Shown here piece after piece: positions 8,983 to 21,662 of a stretch of DNA of 64,000 nt; within the stretch, counting starts at the first letter, position 1; each line of letters starts with the position of its first letter. This DNA is from Kingdonia uniflora (taxonomy: Eukaryota; Streptophyta; Magnoliopsida; Ranunculales; Circaeasteraceae), in contig JACGCM010001796.1 of NCBI GenBank assembly GCA_014058105.1, positions 434,001-498,000 of the forward strand, read 5' to 3'. A model generated the notes under the pieces. That model was not told the DNA's origin. It ran no database searches and saw only the letters and a program-made list of their open reading frames with translations. The translations under genes were made by a program, and so were the position numbers.

Positions 8983-11900
8983 CTCGCACTGTTCTAGAAT
9001 AGATGTCTGGAATATGGACGGTTGTTGATGATCTGGATTCCCCCAATGAATAAAACACAGCTGATAGGTCTTTTTCCTCTCCAGGACTCCAAAAACCCAG
9101 TGAGAAAACAAATTCGGGCTGGGATTTGGCATAAGATAGAATTGAGAAAAATGCCAAAGACAGTATTGGAGAAGCAAGAAGAAAGTTTGGCAGTTGCTTG
9201 AGATGAAAATATCTCAAAAAACCTACACCCCTGGAAGAAGAAAAAAAAAAAGGAATATAACAGTGTAAGTTTATAGAAGTACTACAAATGTGTTATATAA
9301 TGATCAAAATGCACTTAAGCTTTTAGGATATAGTAAGACAAATATTATTGTCTTAGATTCATAATAAGTTTAATAACCAACAAATCAGCAATGATCAATT
9401 AAGACAAAGGAAGATGGACATCAGCAATTCTATGAGTAGCAAGATATGAAATATTCTAATAGAACAGGATTAATTAGCAACCACTTTTTTTGGATAACCA
9501 TAAAGCTCTGAAGTACCCATCCCCGGGGCTGTAATTCTAATTAAATTGTGATTTCTTAGAAAAACAAATGATGCATATACAATTTGACACTGTAACAAAA
9601 ATAACCGTCCTGGATGAGTAAGAAGGAAAAAAGAAAAAGAGATGGTGAAGAGAAAACATGTAAGAAATGAGGAAAATAATCTCGCTTGTCAAATTTGCAG
9701 AGTTTTATCTTGTATTTAAAATAACTATGTGGTCCATGATAATAGTGGTGAACCACGATTATAATGATGAAAACAGAACTTGAAAATGAGAGACGACCAT
9801 AAAGACGTACAGGAAATACATAACCATTGGCAATTATAAAAGTAAAAGTTTAGTGTTATACGCAATCCTAATCCAATCATAAAGAATACAAAATAATTAG
9901 AGAGAAAGAGAGCCTTTTATTTCATTAAGTTTGAAGTGAAGCAACCCAAATACAAGTAAGGTTGCCTCCCTAATATAGGGAGGAAGTTTTCTCTCTAAAA
10001 GTACTCCAACCAAAACCCTAGGTTTCGTGGGTCGTGCTAGGAATCGTGTGGCCCCCAAACCCAGTTCGTGTCCACCAAATATATCCTAACATTTTGGAAG
10101 TTCTTAAGCCATTAATAAAGAATCAAAGTAAATCCTGCTTATAATCAAATCTTAAATAAAATGGTTAGGAGTGAAACGAAACGGGTTACAAAGAAATAAT
10201 GAGAAAAGGGTAAAGATTGATATATGAATGGGCGTACCAATAATGACTTTGGAGATAATTGTATAAAAGTGGTAGTCCGGCTTTGCACCAAGGCCTCGTT
10301 TCATCTGATATACGTCTAAGACAAATGTTGTGGTACCCATACACTTGAAAAGCAACGAACGGAGCAAAAATGCATAGCAATCGCACAGCTGCGGCAGCAA
10401 GAGACTGCACTGCTAACTTCCAAAATAAAAAACAATAACTAATAAGAGAAACCAGTTGAATATGTTATTTTCAAAAAAATGTGTGACACAAGAAACTTGC
10501 GCCCACGACCAAGAGAAAAGGTCTAAAGTGACGGTAAAAGAGGAATGTAAAGGAACTTGCTTTGATTTAATACATTGTTATAGAAAAATAGCATTAATAG
10601 AACATATGTCAATACCGAGATCCAAACTTGCTAAGCATTCTAGTGTGCCCAACCCGCAAAGCTAATATCTTGAAGGACTCAAGTTTAACTAATGAAAAGG
10701 AGGAAAAGAAGCATACTACATTTCCACTCAATCAAAAATAGTAATCCACCCTATTAATCATCTCAAAAAAAATTAAAAGTTAAAAATCTTGGTCCACCCT
10801 ATGTTTCAAGCACAGCTTTTGGTATGTGGATAAAATGGAGAAAGAAGCCATTTAAATAGATAATTTTGTCTGAATGAAGTCAGTGGCATTCAGTATTCTC
10901 AACAAATCCGGGACACAATTTATTCATTTAAAATAGAAGCAATACTTAGCCATAGTAAAAAAAAACTCAAAAACAATAGAGCTACCGTACTAGCTTCAGA
11001 TAGAAAAATAGATCATGTATGAAAGACTTACGCCAAAACGCTTTTTGTAGACGATAGCATCATAAGCCTGATGCATTGCCTGAAAACAGAAATACCCAGC
11101 ATTTAGCACTCCATTTGATCTTGCAGAGCCTGAGAGAGCAAGAAAAAGCGTGGCAACAGTATTCCCACCAGATATTAAGTGGTATAGACCTCCAAGCGAA
11201 AATAAGGAATACAGGCTTTCTGTATATCTGCCAAACATGGGGAGAACTTAGAAATTATGTTTAACCATACCAGTCTTCCCACAACAATCCTTCATTGTTT
11301 AAGTTAAATTAAAAGGGGGTGAGGAAGTACACTGATGAATAGAAAATGGAAGCTGGATTGAAGCAGAACAGCGTTGATGCACGTAAAGCAGCACTTCTGT
11401 CCTTCAAAATTAAAAGCGAAAGCCTGTAAATTTGAAGTGAGTTAATTAAAGATCCACAAGTGGAAGAGTCAACAAAAGGCCAAACCATAAGGAAATGTAT
11501 GTTTTACATAGTTAATTTAAGATCAAGGGAGATGTTTGGAGTAATTGAGACCCTTGATATTGAAAAAGCGGGATAAACATTAGTCGGCTCAGCGTGTGCG
11601 TGTGTGGGTGAGTGGGGGCTAAGGAATGACTATCCAAAGTGGACGAACCTAAAACAGATCGGCTCATAGCTTAAACCTAGGGTGAGATGGCTAAATAAAG
11701 GGATAATGACACCAAATATTTTTCTCCTAAGAATGTGAATGCTGAAACAAAGGATTACTCGATTAAATTTTTAGAGTAGGTGACGACAGTATTACTGAAG
11801 AGAAAGGCATTAAAGGGGCATTGATGAACAACTAAAAAAGTTCATTCTTGGAAAAAAGATCAGAATAAGCTATAGTCAAACAATTTGCAATCTGATCCTA

Positions 11901-13866
11901 TTTTGCCGAAAGTAGCGCTTGTTCTGGACACCTCACCGCAAATTCAAGATTTGGAGCTCTTATAACTCTAAAGGGACATGAAGAGTTCTCGTTGACTTCA
12001 GAAGTGGTTCTAAAGGGGGGGGGGGGGGGGGGTTGTATTATGAAGTTAGCCTCACAGTTATCTAACTCGTATTTAGTCTACTCGGTTATATTAATCGAAT
12101 TGGTCAGCATTTATTTTGGTATAATAATTTTGGTAAAGCACAGTTTTCCAAATTTTACATTAAAATTTAGCTGAGACAATATCTTCTCCAATCTTAATTG
12201 TTACAATATACCCTCTGAATAATCAAATCAACTAAATTCTAAATCAGAGGCAAAAACCAACATACCTGTAGAAATAAACCGCCGCAAACACGAAAGCAAT
12301 ATTGTTGATTGCGTATCCGGACAAGCCCAGCACTGCCCTATACCCAATAATCGGAACCAATGGAGCACAAACTGAAGAAAAAAATATATATGACAAGTTC
12401 ACAAAATTAAAATTTAAAGAACTAGCAGTACAATGAATGAACTTCAGAGCATCTCCAAATCTATAGTAAAAATGCACTTTTGTTCTCGGAAGACAAAAGG
12501 TAAGCTAATTATTAGTTTAAAAACAGATGAGGGTCAAGAGTAAGAAATTGTGGATATTCTGCTTTATCAACTGCATTATAACTTTAGAGCTAGCAATTAT
12601 CGGCGTCTGTCAAAACTAATGATTGGAGCTAGTTTTTTCTAGTCATATCCGTCTTCGTCGTCCAACAAATACTTACTTAGCAATATGCCATTTAATTCTC
12701 ACCTATTACACAAACTTTATGATATTATCAGAAGCGTCTTACAAAAAAAATATTTAGTCTGCGCATCTTAATAACTAGAGTTTTGTGCTTATATAATACA
12801 AGAATTATTCCCTTGAGTTCACGGAACATAAGTAAAGTAATAGCTTTAGATTAACAAAATTACCATTTTAAACATAACATTCTTTTCCTTTTTAATTTTC
12901 ACATACAACTTTATTTCTTACTTACACTTTTGCCTAATCACAACGCACTCCCGGACATCGAAACAAACTTAACTCGAACTTTTCCCGCACTGTACTTTTG
13001 CAGTATGTTGCAAAGCAAAGTGACACCAGCTACAAAAAGGGATCTAGAGAATTACCCCAAAATAATTTATCCTCACACTATCTTAAGGCCTTTTAAGACA
13101 CAAAATTTACATATTTCTAATCAAGTGTATTAGAGGTATATATGTAGCACACATTTTACACTTTTGCCTAATCTCAACGCAGTCTCGGATACCACAACAA
13201 AATCAACTCCAGAACTACATTTTTACACTATAACACAACGCATAGTGCAAACCATACAAAAAGCGCTACCGCAAAACCGTCCTTTTTCTGCCTTCATTTA
13301 TAGAATTACCCCAAAACTACATATTCTCTCACTAACCCAAGGCCTTTAATACATAAAGTTTACATCTTTATCATCAAACCTAAATGCTATTATATACTTT
13401 CTAAGCATCAAATTCAATATTTTTCTAGTCTAAACTTGTCGTAGAAATTCAACAACAACGTACCCGTTCTAGAAAATGCGTAAATGAGCATCGGCAAGAG
13501 CGGCAAAAACGCGTAACTCTGCTCATACTCATACCCACATTGCGCGATCCTAACGAAGTAAACTCCGTCCCAAACGATACTGCTTTCAATAGCGGACCCA
13601 ATCGAAGGCCACAATACTGAATCGTGAGCTTCTGTAGTGGTGTTATTTGGGTTTGAAGAGAGACAATTGGGGTTTAATGTTGCTGAGGTATCGTAAGGGG
13701 TGAGGAGAGATCTCCAGGTGATGATTAGGGTTAGAATTAGGAGTCTCGAAACGATTGCGAAGCGAAATACGAGCTTTGATTCGTCGACTGGTTTGTTGGA
13801 CTTCATTAGAGATGGTTGAGATTTTGGAGAGAGAGATGATTTGAGGAGCGTCGTATTTGGATTCAA
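8983..13866 (-). CDS. PIGV: GPI mannosyltransferase 2 (PIG-V), 3' end missing
   Basis: This enzyme adds the second mannose (alpha-1,6) to the GPI precursor in the ER lumen; it is a multi-pass membrane protein. Six exons join in frame with GT-AG sites: 13464-13866, 12266-12371, 11331-11423, 11032-11227, 10238-10416 and 8983-9230, giving 408 residues. The PIG-V hallmark WDGVYFVRIAQCGYEYE sits at about residues 99-115. Later exons give FNPASIFYSSVYTESLY, SGSARSNGVLNAGY and YWGVGFLRYF. Several hydrophobic segments fit a polytopic protein. From memory, plant relatives run to about 490 residues, so roughly 80 C-terminal residues, including the last membrane segments, are missing. The exon at 8983 ends in a good donor (GAG|GTATCA), but no further exon was found before the retrotransposon at 8671. 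The rest may lie left of the window beyond that element, or be lost. The start at 13866 is the first Met; a second at residue 21 is possible. Confidence 0.88.
12015..12032. repeat. Poly-G run of 18 in a PIG-V intron
   Basis: An uninterrupted run of 18 G (plus strand) lies in the intron between exons 2 and 3 of PIG-V. It is a simple-sequence tract, prone to length error in sequencing. Confidence 0.9.
12921..13380. repeat. Diverged tandem duplication of about 230 bp in PIG-V intron 1
   Basis: Two units start with TTACACTTTTGCCTAATC (near 12923 and 13156) and share AACGCA, GAATTACCCCAAAA and AAGGCCTTT blocks in the same order. The copies differ by many substitutions and small indels, so the duplication is old. 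No coding function is seen. Confidence 0.7.
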
Positions 13867-14297
13867 ATGTTACTGAGAAAGCAACATTTGGTAAACGATG
13901 TAATTGACTGAGTTGATGGAAAAAAAGTCAAATCCAAGAGCGTTAGCCTCCGTGTTTCCTCCAACAGTACCACCTGACTTAGTTCAAATCGCCCGATTTG
14001 AATTTAAAAAAAAAATTAACAAATTAAAATAAATAAATAAAATAGGCGCCCAAACCTTAGGCACCTGTTTAAAAACTGAACAGGCGGCCAATAGCGACAT
14101 TAAAATTCAAGGTTGAGTCTTGAATTTCAATACTCAACTTTGGATTTAGAGGGTGAAATTCAAGTCAGTGAGGCATTGTTGGATGACGAAAATCTTAGGT
14201 GGCACCTTGGATTCCAATGTAGTGAAGCATTTTAGGAGATGCTCTAACACTATGGGGATTAACGACTGAAATTTCTTTGATGATGATGATGTTGATA
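13867..14297. other. Upstream region of PIG-V, no gene
   Basis: This stretch separates the PIG-V start from the hAT transposon and must contain the PIG-V promoter. It is AT-rich, with an A/T run near 14005-14045 and a GGAGATGCTCTAA motif at 14230 resembling the ends of Tourist-type MITEs. A partner end was not identified, so no element is called. Confidence 0.5.
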
Positions 14298-14489
14298 AGA
14301 GCTGGCAAACGAGTCGGGTTTGGGTTACTAGGGTCGGGTCATATCGGGTTCGTGGGTCAAATAGGCAAACCCAAACACGACTTGTTTAACTAAACGGGTC
14401 AGATATGCAAACCCAAACCCGACTATGATTTAAACAAATCGACCTGTTTAAAATTTACAATATATACAAAATTGTAATTTCAGCAATAT

Positions 14490-14800
14490 TCGGCAGTTCA
14501 AAGCAGCAAGAGTTCAACATAATGTAAAACAACAATTTAGTATCTTGTAATTTTTAAAACTTGTAAAACAACAGTTCAACCGAATGTAAAACAACATGTA
14601 AAATAGTTCGTTGGAATGTAAAATAGCAGTTCAACAATTTAGAATGTAAAACAACTGTTGAGTATCTTGTAAAACAACAGTTCAAAGTAGTTCATAATGT
14701 AAAATAACAGTTCAAGCAATTCATAATGTAAAATAGCAGTTCATCAGTTAGGCAGTTCATAAAGTAAAATAGTAGTTCAGTAGTTCAAACTTCAAAACAA
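14490..14800. repeat. Degenerate minisatellite near the hAT 3' end
   Basis: About a dozen loose copies of an AATGTAAAACAACAGTTCAA-like unit (roughly 20-40 bp) lie between the hAT terminus and the transposase 3' end. They may be amplified subterminal sequence; function is unknown. Confidence 0.7.
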
Positions 14801-15044
14801 CAATAAAAAGACATCAACAGCAGTAAAGCAACAAGCCAACAATGACAGTAAAGCAACAACAACAATGCTCTCCTCTTGACCTAGTATATGGATTGTGGAG
14901 CTCCACTACCACTTGCAATGCTCTCCTTTTGACCTATGTAAGTGAAACAAAGAACATAAGTGCATAATCTTGTAAAACACCACAATAAATAAACTTGATA
15001 AAAACAACAACTTAATTAGCTTATAAATTATAATAGCATATTAC

Positions 15045-16296
15045 TTACGCTCAATGTTTAACAAGACCACATCCTCGGCTAAATCTTCAAGTGTCGAATC
15101 CTCCATGAAAGATGAATCACCTAAGATATCAAAAAAATACTTATAAATTATTTATATACAAATTAATTATCAAAAAAAAATTGTTAAACAATTTTAAATA
15201 TATTACCTTTTGAATATAACCAATCTCGAGTACAAATCAAAGCCTCAGCTTTATCCGGCTTTAGGGTACTACTAAAAGGATCAAGCACTCTACCACCAAT
15301 GGAAAACACCGACTCCGAGGCAACCATATATATGGGAATTGAAAGAATATCACGATCCATCAATAAGAGGTTCGGATATCGGACTTGGTTCTCCTTCCAA
15401 AAATCGAGAATGTCTAAATCAAAATTAAATCATCTTCAATTTGGGATCCTCCAAATACAATTACAATTGAGATTTATTAGAAAAAATATCCATCTCCTCG
15501 TCATCAAAATTATCAAAGGCTCAATAATCAATACGAGAGTAAGAATTACAATTAAGCTAAACAAATATTTAAAAATTAATATACCTGCAAGGCATCCATT
15601 CCCCTCTTAGAACTTGAGTTGCCAACTCATGAACTTGTTCCTCCTGAAGGACCCGAACTAGAACCTCCCACATTTGTATATGTTGAATAAAAGGTATTGA
15701 AAAGAACAAATAATTTATCCCGAACTAATGCCATCTCCAAATAATCAACTCCATAGATTTGCCTGTAGGAATACTCTAGAAATTGGAGTTTGTAGCGATG
15801 ATCCAAGACCAAGGCAATAACAAATATGAGGTTGTGCTTTGACCAATATTTCTCAAATTTTACCTTCATTTGTAAAGCCATTTTCTTTAGATAAGTATCT
15901 GATCCCTCAATTGCTTTAGATACAACATGTTGCACCATAAAGACTTGTGGAAAGTATAAGCTGGAGGTAGTATACTTTGTCCCAAAAAACACATAAGTAA
16001 CTTAATAGAAAACACTCATAAACTCACAATTTTTTTCTACCTTAACCCATTCTTCATCTAAAAGGCAATTCTTGCAGTTTGAATTAAGCATTTGGAGATG
16101 GCAAAATACTCGGCGATAGTGTAATGCACTGTCAAGCATAAAAAATGTCGAATTCCACCTAGTTGGAATGTTTTGCCTCAACCCCTTAGTAGAAGGAAGA
16201 GCTAGATTCCTCACACATTCCTTAAATAATTATTTCCTCCCTTGAGAACCCCTAAAATACTTCACACTCTCCCTTATCTTCTCTACAGCTTTATCC
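15045..16296 (-). pseudogene. hAT transposase, C-terminal half (broken)
   Basis: Reading from 16296 downward: a DKAVEKIRESVKYFRGSQ block, then LRQNIPTRWNSTFFML (the RW motif of hAT transposases), the middle region MKVKFEKYWSKHNLI and LDHRYKLQFLEY, and the C-terminal dimerization domain ASESVFSIGGRVLDPF at about 15260-15330. A short tail exon around 15045-15110 (EDLAEDVVLLNIE) fits the end of the protein after a small intron. Stops occur near 16230 and 16020, and the copia insertion at 16297 separates it from the N-terminal half. Plant relatives are annotated as ricesleeper-like BED-finger proteins. Confidence 0.85.
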
Positions 16297-16661
16297 TGTC
16301 GAATTTTCCATCTATACCGGCACTACTCTTTTGGTTCACGAGCACACATGTTAATAGGTCGTATAGGTGTAATTGGTTGTGCCTAATTGTTACACCAAGT
16401 TAAGGTAGGTGGGACCTAGTGTTACTCTTTATTAGGGTTGAAGGTATAATAGGAAGACCACTCTAACCCTATCAGGTTAAATAGAGAGGAAGTATCTCTT
16501 GGAGGCTACAACACATAAACCATCCAATTGAGGTCTGCAGCTAATCCAAGGGAAGACTCCACTCAAGAACAGATGAATTTCAGAGAGTAGGAGAACATGT
16601 TAGTATAATCTTCTTTGCAGATTCAGTTATTGATCATAGTTAATTGTATAATATTTCAACA
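16297..16661 (+). repeat. Copia 5' LTR
   Basis: It begins TGTCGAATTTTCC and ends TTTCAACA. It is clearly homologous along its whole length to 21300-21662, with scattered substitutions and small indels. Directly downstream is ATTGGTGTCAGATC, a tRNA-Met-like primer-binding site. Confidence 0.9.
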
Positions 16662-18834
16662 ATTGGTGTCAGATCTAGGATACAAATTACTATGGTTAAA
16701 TAATTGCTCTTAGAGATTATTTCTCTCTAATTTTAAAGGTTTGCTAATAGTAGAGGGGATGTTTCTCTTATGAAGACAACGATTCATTATTTGCGTTATT
16801 CACCGAATCTCTATATATATATCTGTCTCTCATGAATTATATCATAACTCTATGGGGTTCTTCTCTCTCCCATACAAAATCAGATTTGTTATCTTCAATG
16901 AAATTGCCAATTTGATTTTTTGGTGAACTTGGACTTAATCTCCCAAATTCCCAAATCAGATTTGACCTCCCAATTCCATGTATTTGTTTTCTTCATGAAA
17001 ATCAGATTTAACTTCATCTCTCTCTAAATCGAGCGAGTTTGTGTTTCCATCTAGGGTTTAATGAAGTTGAAGATTTGGTTCGTATTTGACGAGTGAGATT
17101 ATTGGGGTATCTCCCATCTTGAAGATTCACATCATCCATGGGATATCGTCGTCATACTCGCCAAACTTCTCTCTGCTCTCTCTCCCCAATTGAACCACTA
17201 ATCGGACCTAAATCATCCTTTTCCATCTTGCGTAAAAGAGGGTTTTTTACAGATTGCGAAACAAGCTTCTCAATTTATTTTTTCTTGCACCATTACACCG
17301 AATTCAAACCCAAGCTGTTTTCGTAAAATTAAGAACTCATCATTAGTATGGGTTTTGACCGGCTCCGGTTCAGATTCTCTTCTCATGGTGGTGAATGATT
17401 TTTGTGCCCATATTGTTGCAGTGTTGTTGATTAACACAAGAGATTTGGGTTTAGCCAATCTAGTTGGAGAAGCGATATGTGGTGGAGGACTTGCTTGCTT
17501 ATTGCAAATTGTTGGGGGTTTCATTTTGTTTAGGGGTTTCATTTTGTTGTTGGGTTTATGTGATGAATTGAGTATTGAGGTTTTTGTGGTGGTTTTGAGC
17601 TTGCTTATTACAGATTGTTGGAGGTGTTTTGTGTTTATTCATTATCGTACTGTGGTGTTGTCGTTGGATTTATCGTTATTAGATTCATGTTTTTGTGGTT
17701 TGCTTGTTGTGCGTTAATTTTGTTATCATCCTTGCTGTTCTTGTGTAGGGGTGATTGGTGGGGTAATTCGACAACTTTTTTGCTTGAATCTTTATATGTG
17801 AACATTTTTCTTATTGCTTTAGGCAATCACTAAGTCACCCATTTTCACTTCACACCAGAGCAGCTGGCGGAGAACAACAATAACATTGTCTTTCTTTGCA
17901 AAAAAATTGTCTAACCTATTGAGGTTAAGGATGTCCAGTTGTTACCAGTTGCATAACTGGTTTACATACTCTATGTTCCTTTTTGGTATTATATCGTGAA
18001 ATATGTAATTTTTGTATTGAGTTTGGCTCTTACTTACTGTTATAAAAAATATGAAACTTTATACATGTTTTGCTTCTGATTAAGTTGCATATTTGGAATT
18101 ATTATTGTTATATGTTAGCTAGCTGAACATTAACATGAGTAAAAGTTACCAATAAAAACTCTAGCATAAGAATATCCAATGTATGGTAACCCTGTTAAGG
18201 GATTACAATAAATTATTCACATTTGTTATTAATTGAATAATTATATTCGGTATTAGTTATATATATATCATTCATGATATCGGGATTTAATGCCCAAGGA
18301 TCTTTAATGGGGTTTAAATGAGATTAAATAGTCGTTAGGAAGTCGGGATATAAAATGGGCAAATACACCCAAGTAAGTTTTGTCAATGGAGTTGAACGTT
18401 TCTTCTAATTTTGAGACTTTCTTGAAAAGTTTCATTAAGACTATTTTGCACTAATTAAACTTGAAATAATTAGACCACCCAAAAGAGGCTAAGAAACTTC
18501 TAATTAATTAGTGGGTTAAGATAGGTTACACGGTATGGGGAGATGAGGATAACCCTCAGCCCAAAGGTGAGGAAGTGTCTCCAGTCAAACTGTAAGTGGC
18601 CAGTCTAGTCTTGAGCGTGAGTGATCACCACTAGGGGGTAATGTATGTCAAATCACCACCCAAATGAGGGATTCGATGATACATAGCTGTACCCGCAGAG
18701 TGAATAATCAATACCATAAATATTATATACACTCTGACTCGACCATCCTAACCCCAGGTAGGATCGAGATTATATACATCAAGTTATAGATATTTTACAG
18801 ATCAAGTTAAACGTGCATAAATTTTATTTTTTGC
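16662..18834 (+). other. Long leader of the copia element, origin unclear
   Basis: About 2.2 kb lies between the primer-binding site and the recognisable gag. It has no copia domain. Features include a TATATATATATC run at 16812, CT-rich sequence near 16850-17200 that resembles a plant gene leader, and a hydrophobic open frame at 17355-17717 without recognisable homology. It could be a long untranslated leader or acquired host sequence. Confidence 0.5.
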
Positions 18835-19104
18835 ATGTCCTACAATAAGTCTTTGGTTCATGCAGCTATGGACCCTATAATCCATAACCAACTGTCTAAT
18901 ATTGAGACCTTGACGGACTCTAACTACTCTTTGGAACTGTTAGATGTATTTAAGAAACAATTCGAGGGTTCCGTCCAGGGAAGGCAGTACAGTAACTTAT
19001 CTCAGCTTTTATCGCTGAAGTATGACAATAGTGGAAATATGCGCTCACACATTTATGTTTGCTTTGAATCCAATTTGGTTGATGTTTTCACCAACTCTTG
19101 GTGA
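18835..19104 (+). pseudogene. Copia gag remnant
   Basis: LTDSNYS and a following LLSLKYDNSGNMRSHI block match the gag of plant copia elements (UBN2/retrotran_gag type). Only about 90 residues are open, and the zinc knuckle and protease are not recognised downstream. Confidence 0.6.
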
Positions 19105-19798
19105 CCAGATTATGGGGCAACTATTCACATTTTGAATTCTCCACAAGGGTTCATCAGGAGGCGGCCGACAAGGCCTGAAGAACAGTTTTTTCTCTAGAGA
19201 TGCAAGAAGCTTTCCCATTGAGTTTTTTGTCATTTTTTGCTTGATTTTAGACATGGTGGTTTTACATTATTCATCATAATATTTCATATTGGTTCTGGTT
19301 TACTAGTTGATGGGTTATACCGTTTATCTCCTAACCATTCATTTAAGACTTTCCCGTTAGAGGTTGAGAAATAGTTAGATCGAAAGTTCAAGGTTGTCAG
19401 ATCAGATCGAGGAGGCGAGTATTATGATAAGAGCGATCAAGACGATCAACTTTTGGGACCATTCTCTCAGTATTTGCTGGATGAGGGTATTGTAGCCCAG
19501 TACACTACTCTTGGATCATCTATGGACTGAGAAAAATCATAGTCTTAATCACTTGCATGTTTGGGGTTGTCCAGTAGAGACAAAATTATTTAACCCGAAT
19601 ATCAAAAAGTTAGTTTCGAGGACTGTCAGTTGTTTTTTCGTTGGTTTCCCAAAGAGATCGATAGGTTTCAGGTTTTATTGTCCTTTTCACCCCATGGAGA
19701 TTGTTAAGTGTGCTCAGACTCATTTCATAGAGGTGGGAGATTACTTTACCAATACTATTCATAAAGAGTTTATCTTTGAGGAGGGTTCTATAACTTAG
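19105..19798 (+). pseudogene. Copia integrase remnant
   Basis: At 19369-19505, VVRSDRGGEYYDKS and a GIVAQYTT block represent the catalytic core's second Asp region. 19511-19798 then gives LHVWGCPVETKLFNP, SCFFVGFPKRSIGFRFYCP and FIFEEG, the characteristic post-integrase linker of copia pol. The N-terminal zinc site and most of the first catalytic region are missing, and stops are present. Confidence 0.85.
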
Positions 19799-19978
19799 AG
19801 TCCAACTACTATTTCGATCAGTGTTGTTATGCTTCCGCGTTTATCTGATATTGATACTGTGACGAGTACGATTCCAGACTTTGTTCCAGACCCTGTCGTA
19901 GCGCCAGTTCTTCCTTAAATTTTTTCCTCCACCCGCTCCTGTTTAGCTTCCTGTTGTTCTACCTCCAACCTAACTTTC

Positions 19979-20620
19979 TTGCTCATCCTCGGAGATCCCC
20001 TAGAGAGAGACGTTCAGCTAATTTTTTTAGGTTATCATCTTTATTCAGTTGAAGGGGAATTATTTAATTTTGAGGATCCAGTATCTTTTAGTTCAGTTAT
20101 GGCTAGTTGTTTTGCAGATCAATGGCGTAATGCCATGACGGAGGAGATGGATTCTATGTCTCACAACTCTATGTGGGAGTTAATACATTTACCTAAAGGA
20201 TCTAAGGCAGTTGAATGGAAATTGATCATTATATATATGTGAATCAGAGGGGAGATATTTTATATTTATGGTTTTGTACGTCGATGATATTTTACTCGCT
20301 AGTAGTGACTTCCGATTTCTTCAGCAGACGAAAGCATATGGCATGATATATATGAGACCCGACATTAATTTTGTTGTTGGGATGTTAGGAAGGTACCATC
20401 ATAACTCTTCTATTATTCATTGGCAGGCAACCAATAAGGTTCTTTATCATTTAAAAAGGACAAGAGATTACAGATTGGTTTATAGGAGATCGGATGAGCT
20501 TATTGTTTTGGGCTACTCTGACTCAGATTTTGTTGGAGTCTCTTTGAGGATCGATCTTTTACGTGGGAGTAGTTATTGGTTTATTTTATTTACTGTTACT
20601 GTATTATGATTCTTTATCCA
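19979..20620 (+). pseudogene. Copia RT and RNase H remnant with internal deletion
   Basis: 19979-20242 ends in the start of RT (DQWRNAMTEEMDSMSHN, then LPKGSKAV). The next homologous block, at 20268, is VLYVDDILLAS with the catalytic YVDD, then RPDINFVVGMLGRY and HWQATNKVLYHLKRT of the RNase H side. The roughly 130 residues normally lying between them, including the remaining RT fingers and palm, have been deleted. Downstream to 20800 only traces of RNase H remain. Confidence 0.85.
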
Positions 20621-21299
20621 TGTGGGAGTTATTCCCGGTTATTATTTTGGTCAACATTCAGATTTGATTTTGATTATTTAACTGCTATTATATTTGGATC
20701 TGTTATTATATGTGCACGTATTCAGTTTAAATTATACAATTGCAATAAAGTTTTAGATATGAGTGATTTTATCACATGATGGTTGTCTAAGTATCAAGTG
20801 CATATAAAAAATATTGAAAGGTTTTTCAAGTTTGCTTAGGCTGGATATGGGTAGGTTCCACATCTCTTGGCCTTCTTTCAGTATGAGCAATGGTCTTCGC
20901 ATGACGGTTTGTCTAAGTATTAAAATAACATGTGTCTGGTAAACACATGTTGCAGGACACTAATGGAAATGTACCAACACATCATTAAGGTATACATTTG
21001 CCATTCACACGCTAAACTCCACCAGTAAATAAATTATACATGAAAGTTATTGAGGTTACTAGCCTGATGTCCACGATATGAATTAGGCATGTGCTCAAAG
21101 GCCTGACCAAAATTTGTCCGTAAACCGTATTAGCCATCTTTATAGTCGTAGAGTGACAGTTAAGTTCGATGTAACATTGTTTTCGACAAATTATCATGTG
21201 TGGTTTTAAAAACAAATGATGGCCATCCGCTTTTCATAAAAAACTGTGAATCAGGCTACAAATATTTTCTTAAAATTGAGTTAGTGCCGGGTGGGAGAT

Positions 21300-21662
21300 T
21301 GCTGGATTTTCCATCTATACCGGCTACTCTTCTTGTTCACAAGCACACATGTTAATAGGTCGTATAGGTGCAATTGGCTGTACCCAATTGTTATACCAAA
21401 TTAAAGTAGGTGGGACCTAGTGTTACTCTTTATTAAGGTTGAGGGTATAATGGGAAGACTACTCTAACCCTATTAGGTTAAATAGAGTGGAAGTCATTCT
21501 TAGAGGCTACAACACATAAACCATTCCATTGAGGTCTGCAACTAATCCAAGGGAATACTCCACTCAAGAATATATGAATTTTAGATAGCAGGAGAATAGG
21601 TTAGTATAATCTTCTTTGCAGATTCAGTTATTGATCATAGTTAATTGTATAATATTTTAACA
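21300..21662 (+). repeat. Copia 3' LTR
   Basis: It begins TGCTGGATTTTCC right after a purine tract and ends TTTTAACA, followed by CATCC and then hAT coding homology. It pairs with 16297-16661. Confidence 0.9.

Larger units (their letters stand above)
16297..21662 (+). mobile_element. Ty1/copia retrotransposon, internally deleted, inside the hAT
   Basis: Two LTRs of 365 and 363 bp (16297-16661 and 21300-21662) bound gag, integrase and RT pieces in copia order on the plus strand. The flanking 5-bp copies TATCC (16292-16296) and CATCC (21663-21667) match at 4 of 5. A purine run GGGTGGGAGA precedes the 3' LTR, and a TTGGTGTCAGA site follows the 5' LTR. The hAT coding homology resumes across it, so it inserted after the hAT. 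Confidence 0.9.

Noticed and set aside
10456..10665. Open frames inside PIG-V introns (also 11992-12174 and 12930-13349)
   Set aside because: They are short, low-complexity or repeat-derived frames lying within introns fixed by the in-frame exon chain.
14281..14300. GATGATGT on both sides of the large hAT as its 8-bp duplication
   Set aside because: On the left it lies within a GAT microsatellite and is five bases away from the terminal repeat, so the match may be chance.
17355..17717. 120-residue open frame in the copia leader as a real gene
   Set aside because: It is compositionally hydrophobic and T-rich, has no recognisable domain, and lies in noncoding context. It is mentioned only as part of the leader.
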